A stretch of DNA of 64,000 bases from Gonatopus flavifemur (GCA_018340375.1 JAFFJZ010000003.1:23560001-23624000); one strand, 5' to 3'. Numbered from the stretch's first letter, positions 21,717 to 33,600 are shown. Notes: generated by a model not told the origin, from the letters alone. Program-made: numbers and translations.

Positions 21717-22379
21717 TAGATTGCAAGAAATATCTGTCACCTACACTTTAATTCTTGATAAAATATTTGGAAATTTGCTGAATTTAACGAGAATTTTTTA
21801 TGTTCCTCGTATTCTTTTTTTTATATCTATTCTGTATTTTTTGTATTTTGTCTACATGGAGGAAATATTATATTCAAAATTGCTATAAAAATATAGCAAA
21901 GATGGATCAGACTAGCCACAAGAGACAAAATCGTACGATCTTAGTTGAATTTACTATGAAATATTTCGAAACGAGCATCAATTTCAGCACTGACGAACAC
22001 GATCATGGCATTTTATAACTAATTGCACGCTTCTTCTCATCTTTATATGCGGTATGGTCCTTCGTTACAATTTTTTCATAATAATTTATAACACAATATT
22101 TTCTCCGTGTATTTTTATTTCTCTCAAATATTTTGTACATTTTTCAATTCGGTGTAATGTTTTATACTATTTTGATAAACTCAATGGATAGACAGAAAAC
22201 ATGATTCATAGTAATATAGGTCACCGAAATATAAAAAATACGAAAACACAAAATGCATATATCTAAAAAATACGAGAACTTAATGATCGGCGATATTTTA
22301 CAATATTGATATACTTTATAGAAGATTAATCGAGTTTATATCGAATGGTATAGAATATTGATCGAAACGATTCTCGTTT
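21717..22379. other. Gene-free AT-rich stretch
   Basis: A hydrophobic 72-codon frame at 21800-22018 (FLVFFFLYLFCIFCILSTW) arises from T-rich DNA; nothing marks it as a gene. No bounded element is seen. Confidence 0.35.
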
Positions 22380-23528
22380 TTCTTAGAGAATCAGGTTGAA
22401 ATTCATATAGGACTGCGATCAACACTGCATGAAGCTGTGGTGGAAATTTCATGACAATTGGATGATAGAAACGGAAGTTATCCGCATGTTAACGGTGTTT
22501 ACGAAATTTCCAAATTTTGTTTCGAAGCTCAGTGCTTACCACTTTCTTCCTTCAATTCCGATTTGTTTGAGATTTACATCGTACAACTAACCCCTCGTAA
22601 ACTAATTATGCTCTCAATTTCATGGCATTTGGATGATACCGACATGGGGAAGGCATGCTTTCAAAATATTGTTAAATAATGTGAATCGCGGAACAAAAAT
22701 TTTCCACAGTTTTCAATCGATTACACTGAGAGCCCAATTTTTTACATTGGAAGAAATTTTTCTTTGTCCTCTTTCCAATAAATATTCTTTTCAATCAAAG
22801 AAAATTCAGTTGGAAGGAAAAAGTTTTCATCAAACTGAAACAACGAATTTTCAAATTTGAACAAAAATATACTCCTTCTTAAATTTGAAAAAAATTACTT
22901 CAATTCAATCAAAAATTTTTTCATTGAAATGAATTATTTTTCCCATTGGAAACAAGATTTACCAGAATGAGGGCAAAGAAATTTCCTTCCAATCTAAGAA
23001 ATTGGGTTCTCAGTGTAGAATGAAACTCATATGGGGCCACTATAGGATCATCACCAGAACGTGGTATAAGTTCGATTGCAATCGGATAATAGGAAGCGGA
23101 GATATACGCGTTTGCAAAATCACGATTTTTCGAAAAATTTCTCCTCACCCCTCCCGTTCTTCTGTAACGATGAGGTTGAAACTTATATGGGACCACTATC
23201 AACACTGCACATGACTCTGGTGAAAATTTCATCACGATTGAATAATACGAACAAAAGATATACACGTTCGCAAATTTGTTACATGCACACAGACAAACAG
23301 ACAGACAAGAAGGAACCTGATTTGCTTTTTTTTTACACCCCCCAATTCCAATGTGCCTGAAATTTATATCATATAACTGAAATCTCGTAACTCGAATGAA
23401 CTCAGAGTTCCAAGACATTCGGATAATATGGACATGGGGAAGGCATGCTTGAAGAAAGATACAGATTCCAAAGAATAATTGTTCACAGTTTTCAACCGAT
23501 TTGGATAAAACTTATACAGGACCACTAT
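22380..23528. repeat. Copies of a dispersed GGGACCACTATCGG phrase repeat
   Basis: Phrases such as GAAACTTATATGGGACCAC, ATCGGATAATAGGAAGCG and GATATACGCG recur with changes here and again at 23529-24300, 25880-26000 and 62920-63080, often followed by CAGACAGACAGACA. The order of phrases is kept, so these are diverged copies of one repeat. Frames at 22458-22860, 22921-23418 and 23002-23717 run through it and are not genes. An inner segment (22725-23015) has CTGAGAGCCCAATTT and its near-complement as ends. Confidence 0.5.
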
Positions 23529-23796
23529 CGGGTCATGACTAAAATGTGGTTTAAGTTTGATCGGATTCGGATAATAGGAAGCAAAGATACACGCGTACGC
23601 AAAATGTTCATTTTTTGTCAGAGTTCTGCTCATCCACCCGATTCTCCTGAATGAATCAGGTTGAAACTTATATGGGACGACTATCACCCGAGTCCACAAC
23701 TGTGATAAAAATTTCAAAACGATCGGATGAGCAGAACGGGAGATATGCGCGTACGAAACTTAGGGAGGGCTACAGCCACACAGACAGACAGACACG

Positions 23797-24113
23797 GCAA
23801 CTAAAAAAATTTAGTTGTCACAACTAAATATTTTCAGTTGTCGCAACTGAATTTTTTTAGTTGCCACAACTAAATATTTCTAGTTGCCGCAACTAAATAT
23901 TTTTAGTTGCCGCAACTAAATATTTTTAGTTGTCGCAACTAAATTTTTTTAGTTACCGCAACTAAATTTTTTTAGTTGCCACAACTAAATATTTTTAGTT
24001 GCCACAACTAAATATTTTTAGTTGCCGCAACTAAATATTTTTAGTTGCCACAACTAAATTTTTTTAGTTGCCACAACTAAATATTTTCAGTTGCCGCAAC
24101 TAAATATTTCTAG
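23797..24113. repeat. Palindromic 23 bp minisatellite, array A
   Basis: About 13-14 tandem copies of a 23-base unit, TTTTTAGTTGCCGCAACTAA plus ATA, with C/T and G/A variation at the centre (GCCGC, GTCGC, GCCAC). Each unit is itself a palindrome: TTTAGTTG, centre, CAACTAAA. There is no spacer diversity, so it is not a CRISPR array. Confidence 0.9.
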
Positions 24114-24317
24114 TCGGGTCATGAATAAAACGTGATTAAAGTTTGATCGGATTCGGATAATAGGAAGCAAAGATACACGCGTACGCAAAACGTTAAATTT
24201 TTGTCAGAGTTCTTCTTATCCACCCAATTCTTCTGAATGAATCAAGTTGAAACTTATATAGGACCACTATCACCCTAGTCCACAACTGTGATAAAAAATT
24301 TCGAAACGATCGGATAA

Positions 24318-25424
24318 GGTGTCGTCCATAAATTACGCAAGACGTTTAGGGGAGGGGGGGGGGGGTTCAGAAAATTCTTACCAGATCTTACAGGGGGGGG
24401 GGAATAGTACCGGAATCTTACGTAAGATGAAGAGTTTTGACAATGCAACTGAATAATAAGGAATAGTTGAAATTATTTTGAACCACATAATCTTTCCTTT
24501 AACTTCCGAGTATCTAAAACATTATTATGAGTTTTGTTACTTGACTATTTACAATTCCAGTTCAAACGAAATATAGGAACATGAAAAAACAAGCACTTTG
24601 AAGCTGAATTTTTGTTCCTTTTAAAATTTTGATTTAAATAAATTATTTTTTTCTAATTTATTGGTTCTGTTTGGTTTAGGAGGTAAATTGAATGTTAAGA
24701 TATATAGTAATGTATCTGTGGAGTGCTTTTCATTTTCAACTTCAACGATCTGTCTACATCATTCACGTCTACTATATATTGTATCATGGATATGTAAAAA
24801 TTCTTGTGAAAAATCGAACACTCAGTGAGCTCTCCTATGGGCAGGAATTTCTAGGAGATTTTTTGAGAATTGATTTGGGATATCCAAGTTGCAGACATAT
24901 GCGATCAGTCAATGTTTCTCTCTCATGCAATTCCCAAGGAGCATAGAAAAAATAAGTCATCCAAATTTTCGTTGACTGGAATGTCATTTTTGGACGGAGA
25001 ACAAATTCGAGAAGAATTCGTACAGTGGATTTTAATAGTATTAGTTCAAGTTCGATGAACGCCACGAAACCAGAGCTATGATTGCATTTTAAAATACTTT
25101 TTTATGGAGAAAGCCACAAACACGTAAATGTGCAGAAAGGGGCAATATACAGCACAATTTGTTAGAAACACCAAATTTTTAGTAAACAGTATTTCAAATG
25201 TTTTTTCTGGTTAAAGTTTCATAGCAATTCATAAGAAAATGGTTGAATTTGAAAAGTTGACAATCATTCATATTAAACTATCATTCTTGGTGCACTTTTG
25301 AATTCATCTTACATTACTGTGAGGGGTGAGGGGGGGTCCACGAAATCTTACGATGTCTTACAAGGGGGAGGGGGGGGGGTCAAAAAACGCCTAAAATCGT
25401 CTTACGTAATTCATGGATAGCCCC
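24318..25424. mobile_element. PIF/Harbinger-like non-autonomous element with empty-site proof
   Basis: The ends are inverted (GGTGTCGTCCATAAATTACG left, the complement of GGGGCTATCCATGAATTACG right) and TAA stands on both sides (24315-24317, 25425-25427). The sister copy A carries the uninterrupted site, GATCGGATGAGCAGAACGGG, near 23720, which confirms insertion at this point with a three-base duplication. TWA targets and GG-starting ends are typical of PIF/Harbinger. G-runs near both ends (24345-24360, 24397-24410, 25330, 25363-25380) are part of the element. No transposase is seen. Confidence 0.75.
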
Positions 25425-25491
25425 TAAGCAGAACGGGAGATATGCCCGTGCGAAACTTAGGGAGGGCTACAGCCACATAGAAGACAGACAC

Positions 25492-25788
25492 GGCAACTAA
25501 AGATATTTAGTTACCGCAACTAAATATTTTTAGTTGTCGCAACTAAATTTTTTTAGTTGCCACAACTAAATATTTGTAGTTGTCGCAACTAAATATTTTT
25601 AGTTGCCACAACTAAATATTTTTAGTTGCCACAACTAAATTTTTTTAGTTGCCGCAACTAAATATTTTTAGTTGCCACAACTAAATATTTTTAGTTGCCA
25701 CAACTAAATATTTTTAGTTGCCACAACTGAATATTTTTAGTTATCGCAACTAAATTTTTTTAGTTGCGGCAACCAAATTTTATAGTTA
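25492..25788. repeat. Palindromic 23 bp minisatellite, array B
   Basis: The same unit as array A, about 13 copies, with the same centre variants and somewhat more decay at the right end (TTGCGGCAACCAAATTTTAT). Confidence 0.88.
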
Positions 25789-26088
25789 GAATGCCTACAT
25801 CCATTCATTTCAACGGACCATTTCTCTATATTTCCCACTATAAAAAAACAATGCAGATTGCTAAAGACTCTTCTTCCACTTCTCTCAACCGATTGTCATG
25901 AAACTCACATGGGACCACTATGGGATCATAACTGAACCGTGGTATAAATTTCCTTGCAATCGGATAACAGGAAGCGAAAACATACCCTTGACCCAAAATC
26001 ACAATTATTGATAACAGTCCTGTCGTCTGACACACGGAAAAAATTTTTTAAAGGATTCACCAACGAATGTAGTGAAATACAGGACTCT

Positions 26089-26447
26089 CCCGTATAGCAC
26101 AACCACCGATCCTCCACCTAGGACTTAGATGGACTGAAGGTGGAGAATTGGTAAAGAAATAGGAGCTGTGGAAATTAGGGATAAATAAGAGAGAGTCTCC
26201 GTTAAGGCAACGGAGAGGCGACGGAGAAATGTCCGCTCTCTGTATTTTCAATAAAACTCAAATCCGTAAATTTATACATCCAGATTTGGTTATGTAACTG
26301 CACTAATATGAACTATATCGAAAATACAGGGGGCGGACATTTCCCCCTTGTTTCTCCCTTATTCCCACGGCTCCCATTTCCCCACCAATTCTCCACCTTC
26401 TGTCCACCGAAGTCCTAGGTGGAAGATCGGTGGTTGTGCTATACAGA
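26089..26447. repeat. Hairpin element, CCCGTATAGCAC ends
   Basis: CCCGTATAGCAC at the left pairs with GTGCTATACAG at the right. Arms continue through ACCACCGATCCTCCACCTAG and its complement, then GGTGGAGAATTGGT and its complement. The middle carries CGGAGAGGCGACGGAG. Frames 26057-26251 (minus) and 26348-26551 (plus) are mirror images produced by the two arms. Confidence 0.65.
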
Positions 26448-26543
26448 CTAAAGTTTCTCTGCATATTCACTACAACTTCAGTCGAATCTATTACTGGGGT
26501 AGCAATCTTAACTGCGGAAATGATAGATTCTACTGGAACTCAT

Positions 26544-26750
26544 GTTGCTGAAGTTTGAATCGTTTATTAAAAAGAATTAAAAATCAAATGACGAAATACT
26601 TCACCGTTAAAGACCCAAAATTCTGCAGTACGTCTTCTAAGCCATGTTTCCAGTACCAAAGAGTCGATTTGAGAAGTCAAATAACGATTATTCATCAGAT
26701 TTTGTGGGTTTGAAGTTTCGGTTCGTTTCTATGAACGGAATTTCCGCAAC
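26544..26750. repeat. Copy of the GTTGCTGAA-ended hairpin
   Basis: Starts GTTGCTGAAGTTTGAATCGT and ends AACGGAATTTCCGCAAC. It shares ends and interior words with 5391-5568. Confidence 0.55.
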
Positions 26751-27150
26751 CCTGGAACTGTCATAAATATCATGAGAAATTCTAGTAGTCCCGTATCTTA
26801 CTTGGACAAAAATATACTTTCCCACTGAAATTTAGCAGCTCCTGACTGTTGCCACAGCTAAGTGCTATTTTCTCCCCCAGCAAAAATTATTCCAGTCATT
26901 TTCTCTAAGTCTCGTAAAGCCTCACCAGGCTCTTGCGAGGGTCTTTCTAAATTCCGTAATAGTCTGGAGAATTACTACAGTAATGTCTACCACGGTCAGT
27001 TTATATATAAACATTCTGTTCATGCAAAAAAAACACATTCAAAAATAAATCAAAAGAAAGTAAGATGCGGAGTTGAAGTGTAAAAGTAAATTCTCTAAAG
27101 AATCGATGAGGAGAGAGAATGTTTTTACATAACTCTGGACAAAAAATAAT

Positions 27151-27899
27151 CCCTCATAGCACACAATGTCTCAGTCATATTCTCAGCATATCACAAATAT
27201 CTCACTCGAAACATTCTGTGTTAAATATTTCTACGAGATTCCATAGATATTGCGGATAGAATATTTCATTACAAATATTCTGAGAATCTTGAAATTGAAA
27301 TATTGCACATATGATGTTCTGCAATGCTCTGGGAATCTATGATGATGGATATTTCATGTTTGCCGCAAATGAAATATTCTGAGAATATGAAATATTCTGA
27401 ATTGATTGGTCCATATCCCACGGAAACGAATTTATCAGAAACACATCCTTATGATTACGAAGAGTGGCACTTTGAAGTCATTTAAGTGATTAGCTGAGGT
27501 GACAGAGGCTTTGTCCATAACTCGGAGAACTGGGGTTCGATCCTCACTGAGGAAACTTTCCTAATAATCGACTATCAATGTGTATTTCTCTCACAAAACC
27601 ATCCAAATCGTATTCTATACAACATTTGTAGAGGAATTCACTCTGAAGAAATTTGTTTTTTACCAAAAGCAGTATTTCATACCATTGTTAATACACGTAA
27701 TTATGAAATGTTTTCCTATATAAATTATCCCCGAGATGATCTTGGCAATATTTCAGAATGTCTCCAGAATGTCACAATGATGGTGACATAAGACATTCTG
27801 GAGACATTCTGACAATATTCTTGAGATGTTTGCCACAATATTGCATATTTCAAATATAATATTCTGGCAATGTTATCGAGACATTTTGTGCTATGTGGG
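27151..27899. repeat. Composite hairpin, CCCTCATAGCAC ends
   Basis: The ends CCCTCATAGCAC and GTGCTATGTGGG enclose outer zones built of ATATTCTGAGAATATGAAAT and GAGACATT words in opposite orientation. The middle, about 27420-27720, is unrelated sequence that includes a tRNA-like piece, so a second insertion is likely. The interior word matches the tiny element at 44111-44187. Confidence 0.6.
27490..27556 (+). repeat. Possible tRNA-derived fragment or SINE head
   Basis: A TAGCTGAGGTGACAGAGGC box near 27490 and GGTTCGATCC near 27535 are spaced and spelled like the A and B boxes of the internal RNA polymerase III promoter. No full cloverleaf or intact 3' acceptor stem is visible, so it is not an active tRNA gene. 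A SINE head or tRNA relic is the best guess. Confidence 0.35.
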
Positions 27900-28476
27900 A
27901 AAGCGTGTAGGTCAAAATGAAGTAAACTTTTCTAAGAAAATACAAAGTACGCTATGGTATTAAAGAATATTATTGAAGTATAATAGATTGAAAAGTACCG
28001 CACAGGGAAGAATCTTCACAGTAAGGCTGAGGTTGAAATATGAAAAACAAATATTTTTTGTCTTCTTCCTCTACCATTAAATAGAAACCGAAGAATATTA
28101 AATATACATCAAATTGATACACGATGTAACAAAGTATACTTTAGCTGGTAGAAATGTGAAATTGAGTAAGGGTGGCAAATCACGAAATAATACTCACCTC
28201 TCCCCAATAGTTTAGCGTATACGCACTCAGCCATAAGAGACAGCTTAGCAGACTAATTCCCAGTTATTGATTCTACGCAAACCTGAAAACGCAACGACGT
28301 ATTATATTCGTTACTTGGTTCTACAGTGTCTGTTTCTCACAAAGTATTGAATTCTTGCAACTTCGACTGAAGCGAACCACGTTGAATTGTTCCCTCAAAA
28401 GAAAAGTTTTTCATCGAATAATGTATTTTATCGAGATAATATGTAAACAATAATCGATTGAATTGCAAAGCACAAT
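27900..28476. other. Gene-free stretch
   Basis: Nothing recognisable apart from AT-rich sequence leading toward the GC-richer zone to the right. Confidence 0.35.
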
Positions 28477-29110
28477 TCAATTACAAATTACAATTTCAAA
28501 CGTTTCATTGTTAGAAGCAGAAGAGAATACAAAGAGGATATTAAATTCCGTTAATTGTTTGTAATTTCCATTATCCGCATATGCTACTGTAAACTCGCGA
28601 TGGTGTTTGTCGTCCTTTTGCCGATGGGCTGGCTGGCTGGATTGCAGTGTTTGTCGATCGTGGTCTGTACGATCACAGTCCATTAGGTGGCGAATAGCAG
28701 TAGGGGTGCTCATCGTATTATTTTTTTATCGTTTGGATAATATTATTGGGAAGTACAGTATCGTGAATTATGAGTAGATTTTCGAAAGGAAATGAATAAT
28801 AAAATCATTGATCGTTCGAGGAAAATCTGTGATTTTTTTTTTGTTAACACGTTGTAAGACTGTCCTTGCGGTGCCATTGGTTTCTTCATTTACGATAATC
28901 TGCTACGACAATACGACCACCGAGGGCGACTAGTATGTATTCTATACACACGTGTTACACCTATAATTGCAGTCGTAGGGGCGGACAGCCTCGCTTCGCT
29001 TCGCGTCGTAACGCTTCGCGGATCAATAGCTGGGAAATGGCCGGAAGCCAAGTCCGACGATGTCGTTTCGAGTTTTGCCGTTGTCACATTCTATACGAGA
29101 TACCTAAAAC
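28477..29110 (-). other. GC-richer zone with a possible minus-strand first exon
   Basis: Compared with its neighbours this interval is GC-rich and CpG-rich (CGCTTCGCTTCGCGTCGTAA near 28990), as promoters and 5' exons often are. An ATG at 28713 on the minus strand opens a 78-codon frame whose first 42 codons (MSTPTAIRHLMDCDRTDHDR...) are polar and coding-like; the tail turns AT-rich. TTTACA|GTAGCA near 28590 could be a donor. I do not recognise the peptide. It could also be untranslated. Confidence 0.25.
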
Positions 29111-29977
29111 TCCCCTTCCTTTCTTTATTCCTTTCTTCTTCTTCTTCTTCTTCTTATCTTTTTTCTTCTTCATTTGTGTCCCAGTTATTTCAATACTTAC
29201 CTGTACAGATAAGACTGATAATCTAACTATTTTATAAATTTCAATCATTCTAATTGAATTCCACGATTAATTGATTGGTATGATAAATTTCATCTTCAAA
29301 TTTTCAGCGATCAATTATTTTACACTCTGATTGACGTAAAGTGTATTTTTTGAGGATTCAAACTCAAGGGTAGTAGAAATCAGTGTCTCGAATTCAAATT
29401 CATTCATCAAAGCTGCTAAAAACGGTTTGAATGATCCAGTCAATCCTCCGTTACACAGGGATTCCCAAAAATGTTGAATGTTAATTTTTTTCTTCATGAA
29501 AATTCATTCCATTTTTGACCAAAGCGCTGTATTTCCTTTCTAACTTTTTGGAAATACAATAAAGTGTTCTGGTTAGAATGGGGTACATTTTCCTGAGGGC
29601 TCATGCGTAGTTTATGCTTCAGAGAGAAAGAGTAGACATAGCACGAACAACTGCAATGTAATAAAAACGTGACTGTTGCGACAACCGGAGGACTTCTTTG
29701 AGGGCCGAAGTTTCATATTATTAGGACGTTTCGGGCACTTGTGCTTCGTTTTTGTTTGCCGATTATTATATTTTTTATAACAGTACAAGCATTCTCAATG
29801 GACTTTATAAATTTGATCAATATACATTTTTCATTGTCATTTCAAGTCAATTGATTTTTAGTTTCAGAAGGTTTGAAATTTACTATTGTAATTATGTTGT
29901 CTTTAAACACAAACTACTAGACAGGACCAGGACATCTTTCAACCTCGATCTGTCTGTTTTGGTATAGGGTAGTCTAG
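29111..29977. other. Gene-free stretch
   Basis: Contains a TTC/CTT-rich run near 29130-29170 and otherwise nothing I can support. Confidence 0.35.
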
Positions 29978-30811
29978 CCCATGCAGGTATTGACAGGACT
30001 GGAAAAAAACCCAAGCTTGTCCCAAGATTGACACGTGTATCAGGAACGAACCTCCGTTGAAAATAATTGGACCGATGATGATTGGTTCCATGATTGTCCC
30101 GCTGTTTCCAATGGGACATTTGTTCGTATCTTTGGAATGGCCAAAAACTGCACTTGGTACAAGCTTGGCACAAGCGTGAAAATCAAGCTAAGGTTGAGAT
30201 GATTATTTAAGCCGATGTTGTCCACATAAGTGGCACAGTGTTTTCAATTAGTGACCAAATTCCGAGTTCACAACGGATAAAGACTTGTGCATAACTATCG
30301 GGCCAAGACCAGTCCAATCTCCTCCCCATGATTGGCCCCACACTCCAGTTTCACACACTAAGATAGATGAAGTTGATCTAAATAAGAATAAAACTTGACT
30401 CAATGGTAATAAGCTATTTTTAAAAGTGATCATACACGGAAATCAACTGATCTTGAAGAACTCTCCACAAGATTTCAAGATGTCTTTCCCATGCAGGGAT
30501 TAACAAGACTGGGAAGAACCCTAGCTCGTCCCAGTCTTGGCACATTTAATCTATCGTTTTAAGATGATTCATGTACGGTATTCTAAGGGAGAACTTGAGC
30601 TGAAATATGGATCAAATTATTCTTCTCATCAATATCTGTGATGGAAGAATCATTGATTGATGCTTGGCGAATCATTTGGACTAGGCTGGGGCGAACCATT
30701 GGCCCAAGCTTGTCCTGATCTTATCATTCCCAAGCCTGGGCTAAGTTTATTGAATTGTTCAAGACAAGTCTCGGCAGGTCTTATGCCAGGCTTGGTCCAT
30801 ACACTCATGGG
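29978..30811. repeat. 0.8 kb dispersed repeat, copy 1
   Basis: Runs from CCCATGCAGG to CACTCATGGG and matches 37487-38287 closely through most of its length, including long identical blocks around 30095-30200 and 30290-30430. The interior iterates AAGCTTGG, CCAAGCTTGTCC and GGACCAAT words in both orientations. No transposase frame. Confidence 0.75.
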
Positions 30812-30929
30812 AGTTTAAACATGAATTGATTTGTACTAGATCAAAAATCAAACGGGAATAGTTGGAATTGCCGGATTTCTGATTCAGTAATGCCATGTTT
30901 CTGCTCGCAATGATCATAATTGGGTAAAC

Positions 30930-31060
30930 TCATGGAAAATCAGATAGCCCAATCGTGGACCAAGCTTGGCACAATAACCCCCAAGACTTATCTTGACCAG
31001 TTTTACAAAGCTTGGCCCAGACTTGGGAATGATAAGATCAGGCCAATCTTAGACCAATAA
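30930..31060. repeat. Extra block of the AAGCTTGGCCC words
   Basis: ACCAAGCTTGGCACAA, AAGCTTGGCCCAGACTTGGG and GATAAGATCAGGCCAAT repeat vocabulary from the right half of the 0.8 kb repeat in the opposite order. It is probably a fragment of a related element. Confidence 0.45.
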
Positions 31061-31120
31061 TTTTTGCCATATTTCGTTCATTTGATTCCACATGCATCAA
31101 TCAATGCTCCTTCGATCACA

Positions 31121-31308
31121 CACTGAGAAAAAGGAATAGTGGACCCAATTACGCTAGTTTGTAATAATCGCTTGATTCAACTAGAATCTAGTTGACTCAA
31201 TCACGCATACTTCAACGAACCTTGTATTGAAATTGTGTTGATGAAGGATTGTGGTTGAATGCATTCAACTGTCGTGTGTAGTTGAGTCCACTGTCTTTTT
31301 TCTCAGTG
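31121..31308. repeat. 188 bp hairpin, CACTGAGAAAAA ends
   Basis: CACTGAGAAAAAGGA at the left pairs with TTTTTTCTCAGTG at the right; inside, AGTGGACCCAATTACG pairs with GTTGAGTCCACT. TAGTTGACTCAAT words recur between them. Confidence 0.65.
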
Positions 31309-31849
31309 CAGATATTGTCATGAACAAAGTAATTGATCCATATTTCAGTTTATGAGTTTTTTTTTCAGAATCGGGAATCATGTCAAAAAAATAAAATAAA
31401 TTTGCCATTCGTGAGGAAGAAGTTTGTATTATCATTGGTGAATTTGTATTCTCTGATATTTGAATAAATTTTGCTGTAAACTTTGAATTATGATGAAACC
31501 AATGAGTTTTCCGATTTGCAAACGACTACCCTAGTAGGAATTTTGGATGGGAAAATACCAGGGCCTGACGAGGCATGCCTGATTTTATGGAAAACTCTTC
31601 CGAACCCTATCGTAACCCTGCGTTACAACTCTATTTGAATCCTATTAGGGAAATCAGATGAGTCCCTTGTGAGCACCTCATAAGATTTTCCTTATTCACG
31701 GTTTCCGCATTATAATCTGATCAGGATCTTATTTAAAATAGGGAATGCCTGATCAAATTTCTACTAAGGTAGTTATGTTTCAGGACAATTCCCATTCAGG
31801 ATTCTGAACTTCGGGATTGTTTGTATTCGGGTTTATTCTGGTTTACCCC

Positions 31850-32115
31850 CACATAGAATACCTCCGTCGCCTCTCCGGTGATCGGTGGATATAGCGTGGT
31901 ACGACGGAGAAGCACTGCAGCGTAGAGGCAACGGAGAATGCCCGCCCATTCCCGACCAGAAATTCAATCAGGTTAAGCCGGCGTTCGATTAGGGCCCAAC
32001 CAGACTCTGGGTCAACCCGATCAAATGTCACTGAATTTTCGGTCGGATTTGTCCGTCACCTCCACGCTGCAGCGCGCTGCTTCTCCGTTGTGCCACGTCA
32101 TATCCACCGCCCCAT
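31850..32115. repeat. Hairpin with CTCCGTCGC and GGCGGTGGATATGACG arms
   Basis: GGTGGATATAGCGTGGTACG and GACGGAGAAGCACTGCAGCG at the left pair with the complementary order near 32060-32110. The minus frame 31843-32031 is produced by this repeat and is not called. Confidence 0.5.
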
Positions 32116-32189
32116 TTCTACTTTCTTAATTGTACGGAGATGCGACGTAATTTATCGGCGACTGTTCTGTATGGGACAATCAAACAACG

Positions 32190-32312
32190 CGGAAGAGTAA
32201 AGGAAGCAATATCCAAGTGCGAAAAGAGTGAAAATGAAAGCATTCTTATGCTTCATGTGTTTCAAGATTCGTTTCCGCGAGCGAAAATTTTCACCAGGAT
32301 TAGGAACCCTAA
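32190..32312. repeat. Partial third copy of the CCCTGGTGAAAAT MITE
   Basis: ACGCGGAAGAGTAAAGGAAG followed by GCGAAAATTTTCACCAGGA matches 54673-54822 in the same orientation. Its left end is missing. Confidence 0.6.
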
Positions 32313-33166
32313 CAACACATCCATCGATTTCTACGTCGCATTTCCGTGGACTCTACGTGGATAGAACGTGGATGAACGAAGATTAGAAATGTCTAGTGCT
32401 GTACGGGAAGGGTTTTTATGGTTCGCACATCCAGCCATTTGAGCCGGGTGAAAAATGTGACAGAATTTGTCCAGATTTTCATATTTCAGGACCAGTCAAG
32501 TGATCTCAGTTGAGAAAGGTATTAGAATGTGTAAGAATATCTGTAATAATCAGAATATGTATGTTTCACATTGGAATGTCCAGTAAAGAAGCATATACGT
32601 TTTTGGTGGGAGTCCTTCAAGCGGTGCACTGTAAAAAGAGAGTCTTAATCTGCTGGCAGCTTAATTTCAGATAAATGCTTTCTCCATTGTGTCGGCGATT
32701 GTTTTTTTTGGCTGAATTTGTTTGCATTATAGATTTAGTGATAAAATGATCTGAATTTAAGACTTTTCTTTTACAGCGTTCCTGACACATATTAATATGC
32801 ATTAGGATTTGCCAGGATTCCCTAGCACGAAAATTGTACGGAAACAGGCATAAAAATTCCTTCTCTAGATTTGCCTGGTATTAGCTTGGAAACGCCCGGC
32901 AATTGGAAGCCCAGAGACAACGACTCAACAAATTTTATGTTATTGGAACTCGTAGCTCTAGATAGTGCAACTGGATGTATCTGTTTGTAAATTTCATGAC
33001 TCAATGTTCTTCCGCAACTTAAGAGGCTCTCTTCTCACTGTTTCTGCGGTTAAAAATCGACCACTGAATCAGTGATATATCATTGAATAGTGGCCATACA
33101 GTTGGAAGGGTTCTTGCAAGGATGAAAAAAAAATTCGCTGTGACGGCGAATTCTGAGATTTGGCTG

Positions 33167-33464
33167 CACTGACAGAAAAACGACCTGGTTAAAACATTCG
33201 TAGTCGCAATCACTTGAAATCTGGTTCGATTCACCGGGAAATGTGATTGTGATGCCTGGAAAAAGTGATTGAAGCAAAAATTAACTAAATTTTCCAGGTT
33301 AGAAAAACCAGATTCTTTTCTTGGTGTGACACCCAGAATATGTAGTTAATTTTAGCTTCAACCACTTCTTCTGGACATCACAATCACATTTCCTGGTGAA
33401 TCGAACCAGGTTTCAAGTTATTGCCAACATGAATGTTTCAACCAGGTCGTTTCTCTGTCAGTGT
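33167..33464. repeat. Hairpin, CACTGACAGAAAAACGACC ends
   Basis: CACTGACAGAAAAACGACC pairs with GGTCGTTTCTCTGTCAGTG. Inside, ACCTGGTT, AATCACTTG and GATTCACCGGGAAATGTG match their complements in the other arm. Minus frames here come from the hairpin. Confidence 0.7.
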
Positions 33465-33468
33465 GGGT

Positions 33469-33600
33469 ACACTTAGAAAAAAGATTATGCAATAAAATGT
33501 CGTTAAAGTGAGCGAATATTCTGTTGGATCAACTACATACCGTCGTTCGCCATATCCAACTAAATATGGAGTTGGCTCTACAATCTTTTTTCTCAGTGTA
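33469..33600. repeat. 132 bp hairpin, TACACTTAGAAAAAAGATT ends
   Basis: TACACTTAGAAAAAAGATT pairs with AATCTTTTTTCTCAGTGTA. It starts five bases after the previous hairpin. The arms continue imperfectly into GTTGGATCAACTACATACC and GGAGTTGGCTC. Confidence 0.65.

Larger units (their letters stand above)
23529..25790. repeat. Tandem duplication of a phrase-repeat plus minisatellite unit
   Basis: Unit A (about 23529-24114) and unit B (about 24115-25790) share the same order: GGGTCATGA, ATAGGAAGCAAAGATACACG, GGGAGATATG, AAACTTAGGGAGGGCTACAG, a CAGACACGGCAACTAAA junction and a minisatellite. Unit B is longer only because a 1107 bp element has landed inside it. Confidence 0.7.

Noticed and set aside
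22921..23717. Several 70-165 codon ORFs on both strands
   Set aside because: All follow the dispersed phrase repeat, and similar peptides recur wherever the repeat does.
24345..25380. Long G-runs as telomere-like sequence
   Set aside because: They are part of a bounded TAA-flanked element and show no telomeric hexamer or pentamer repeat.
23797..25788. Regular short repeats as a CRISPR array
   Set aside because: Units are contiguous palindromes with no unique spacers and lie in eukaryotic DNA. It is a minisatellite.
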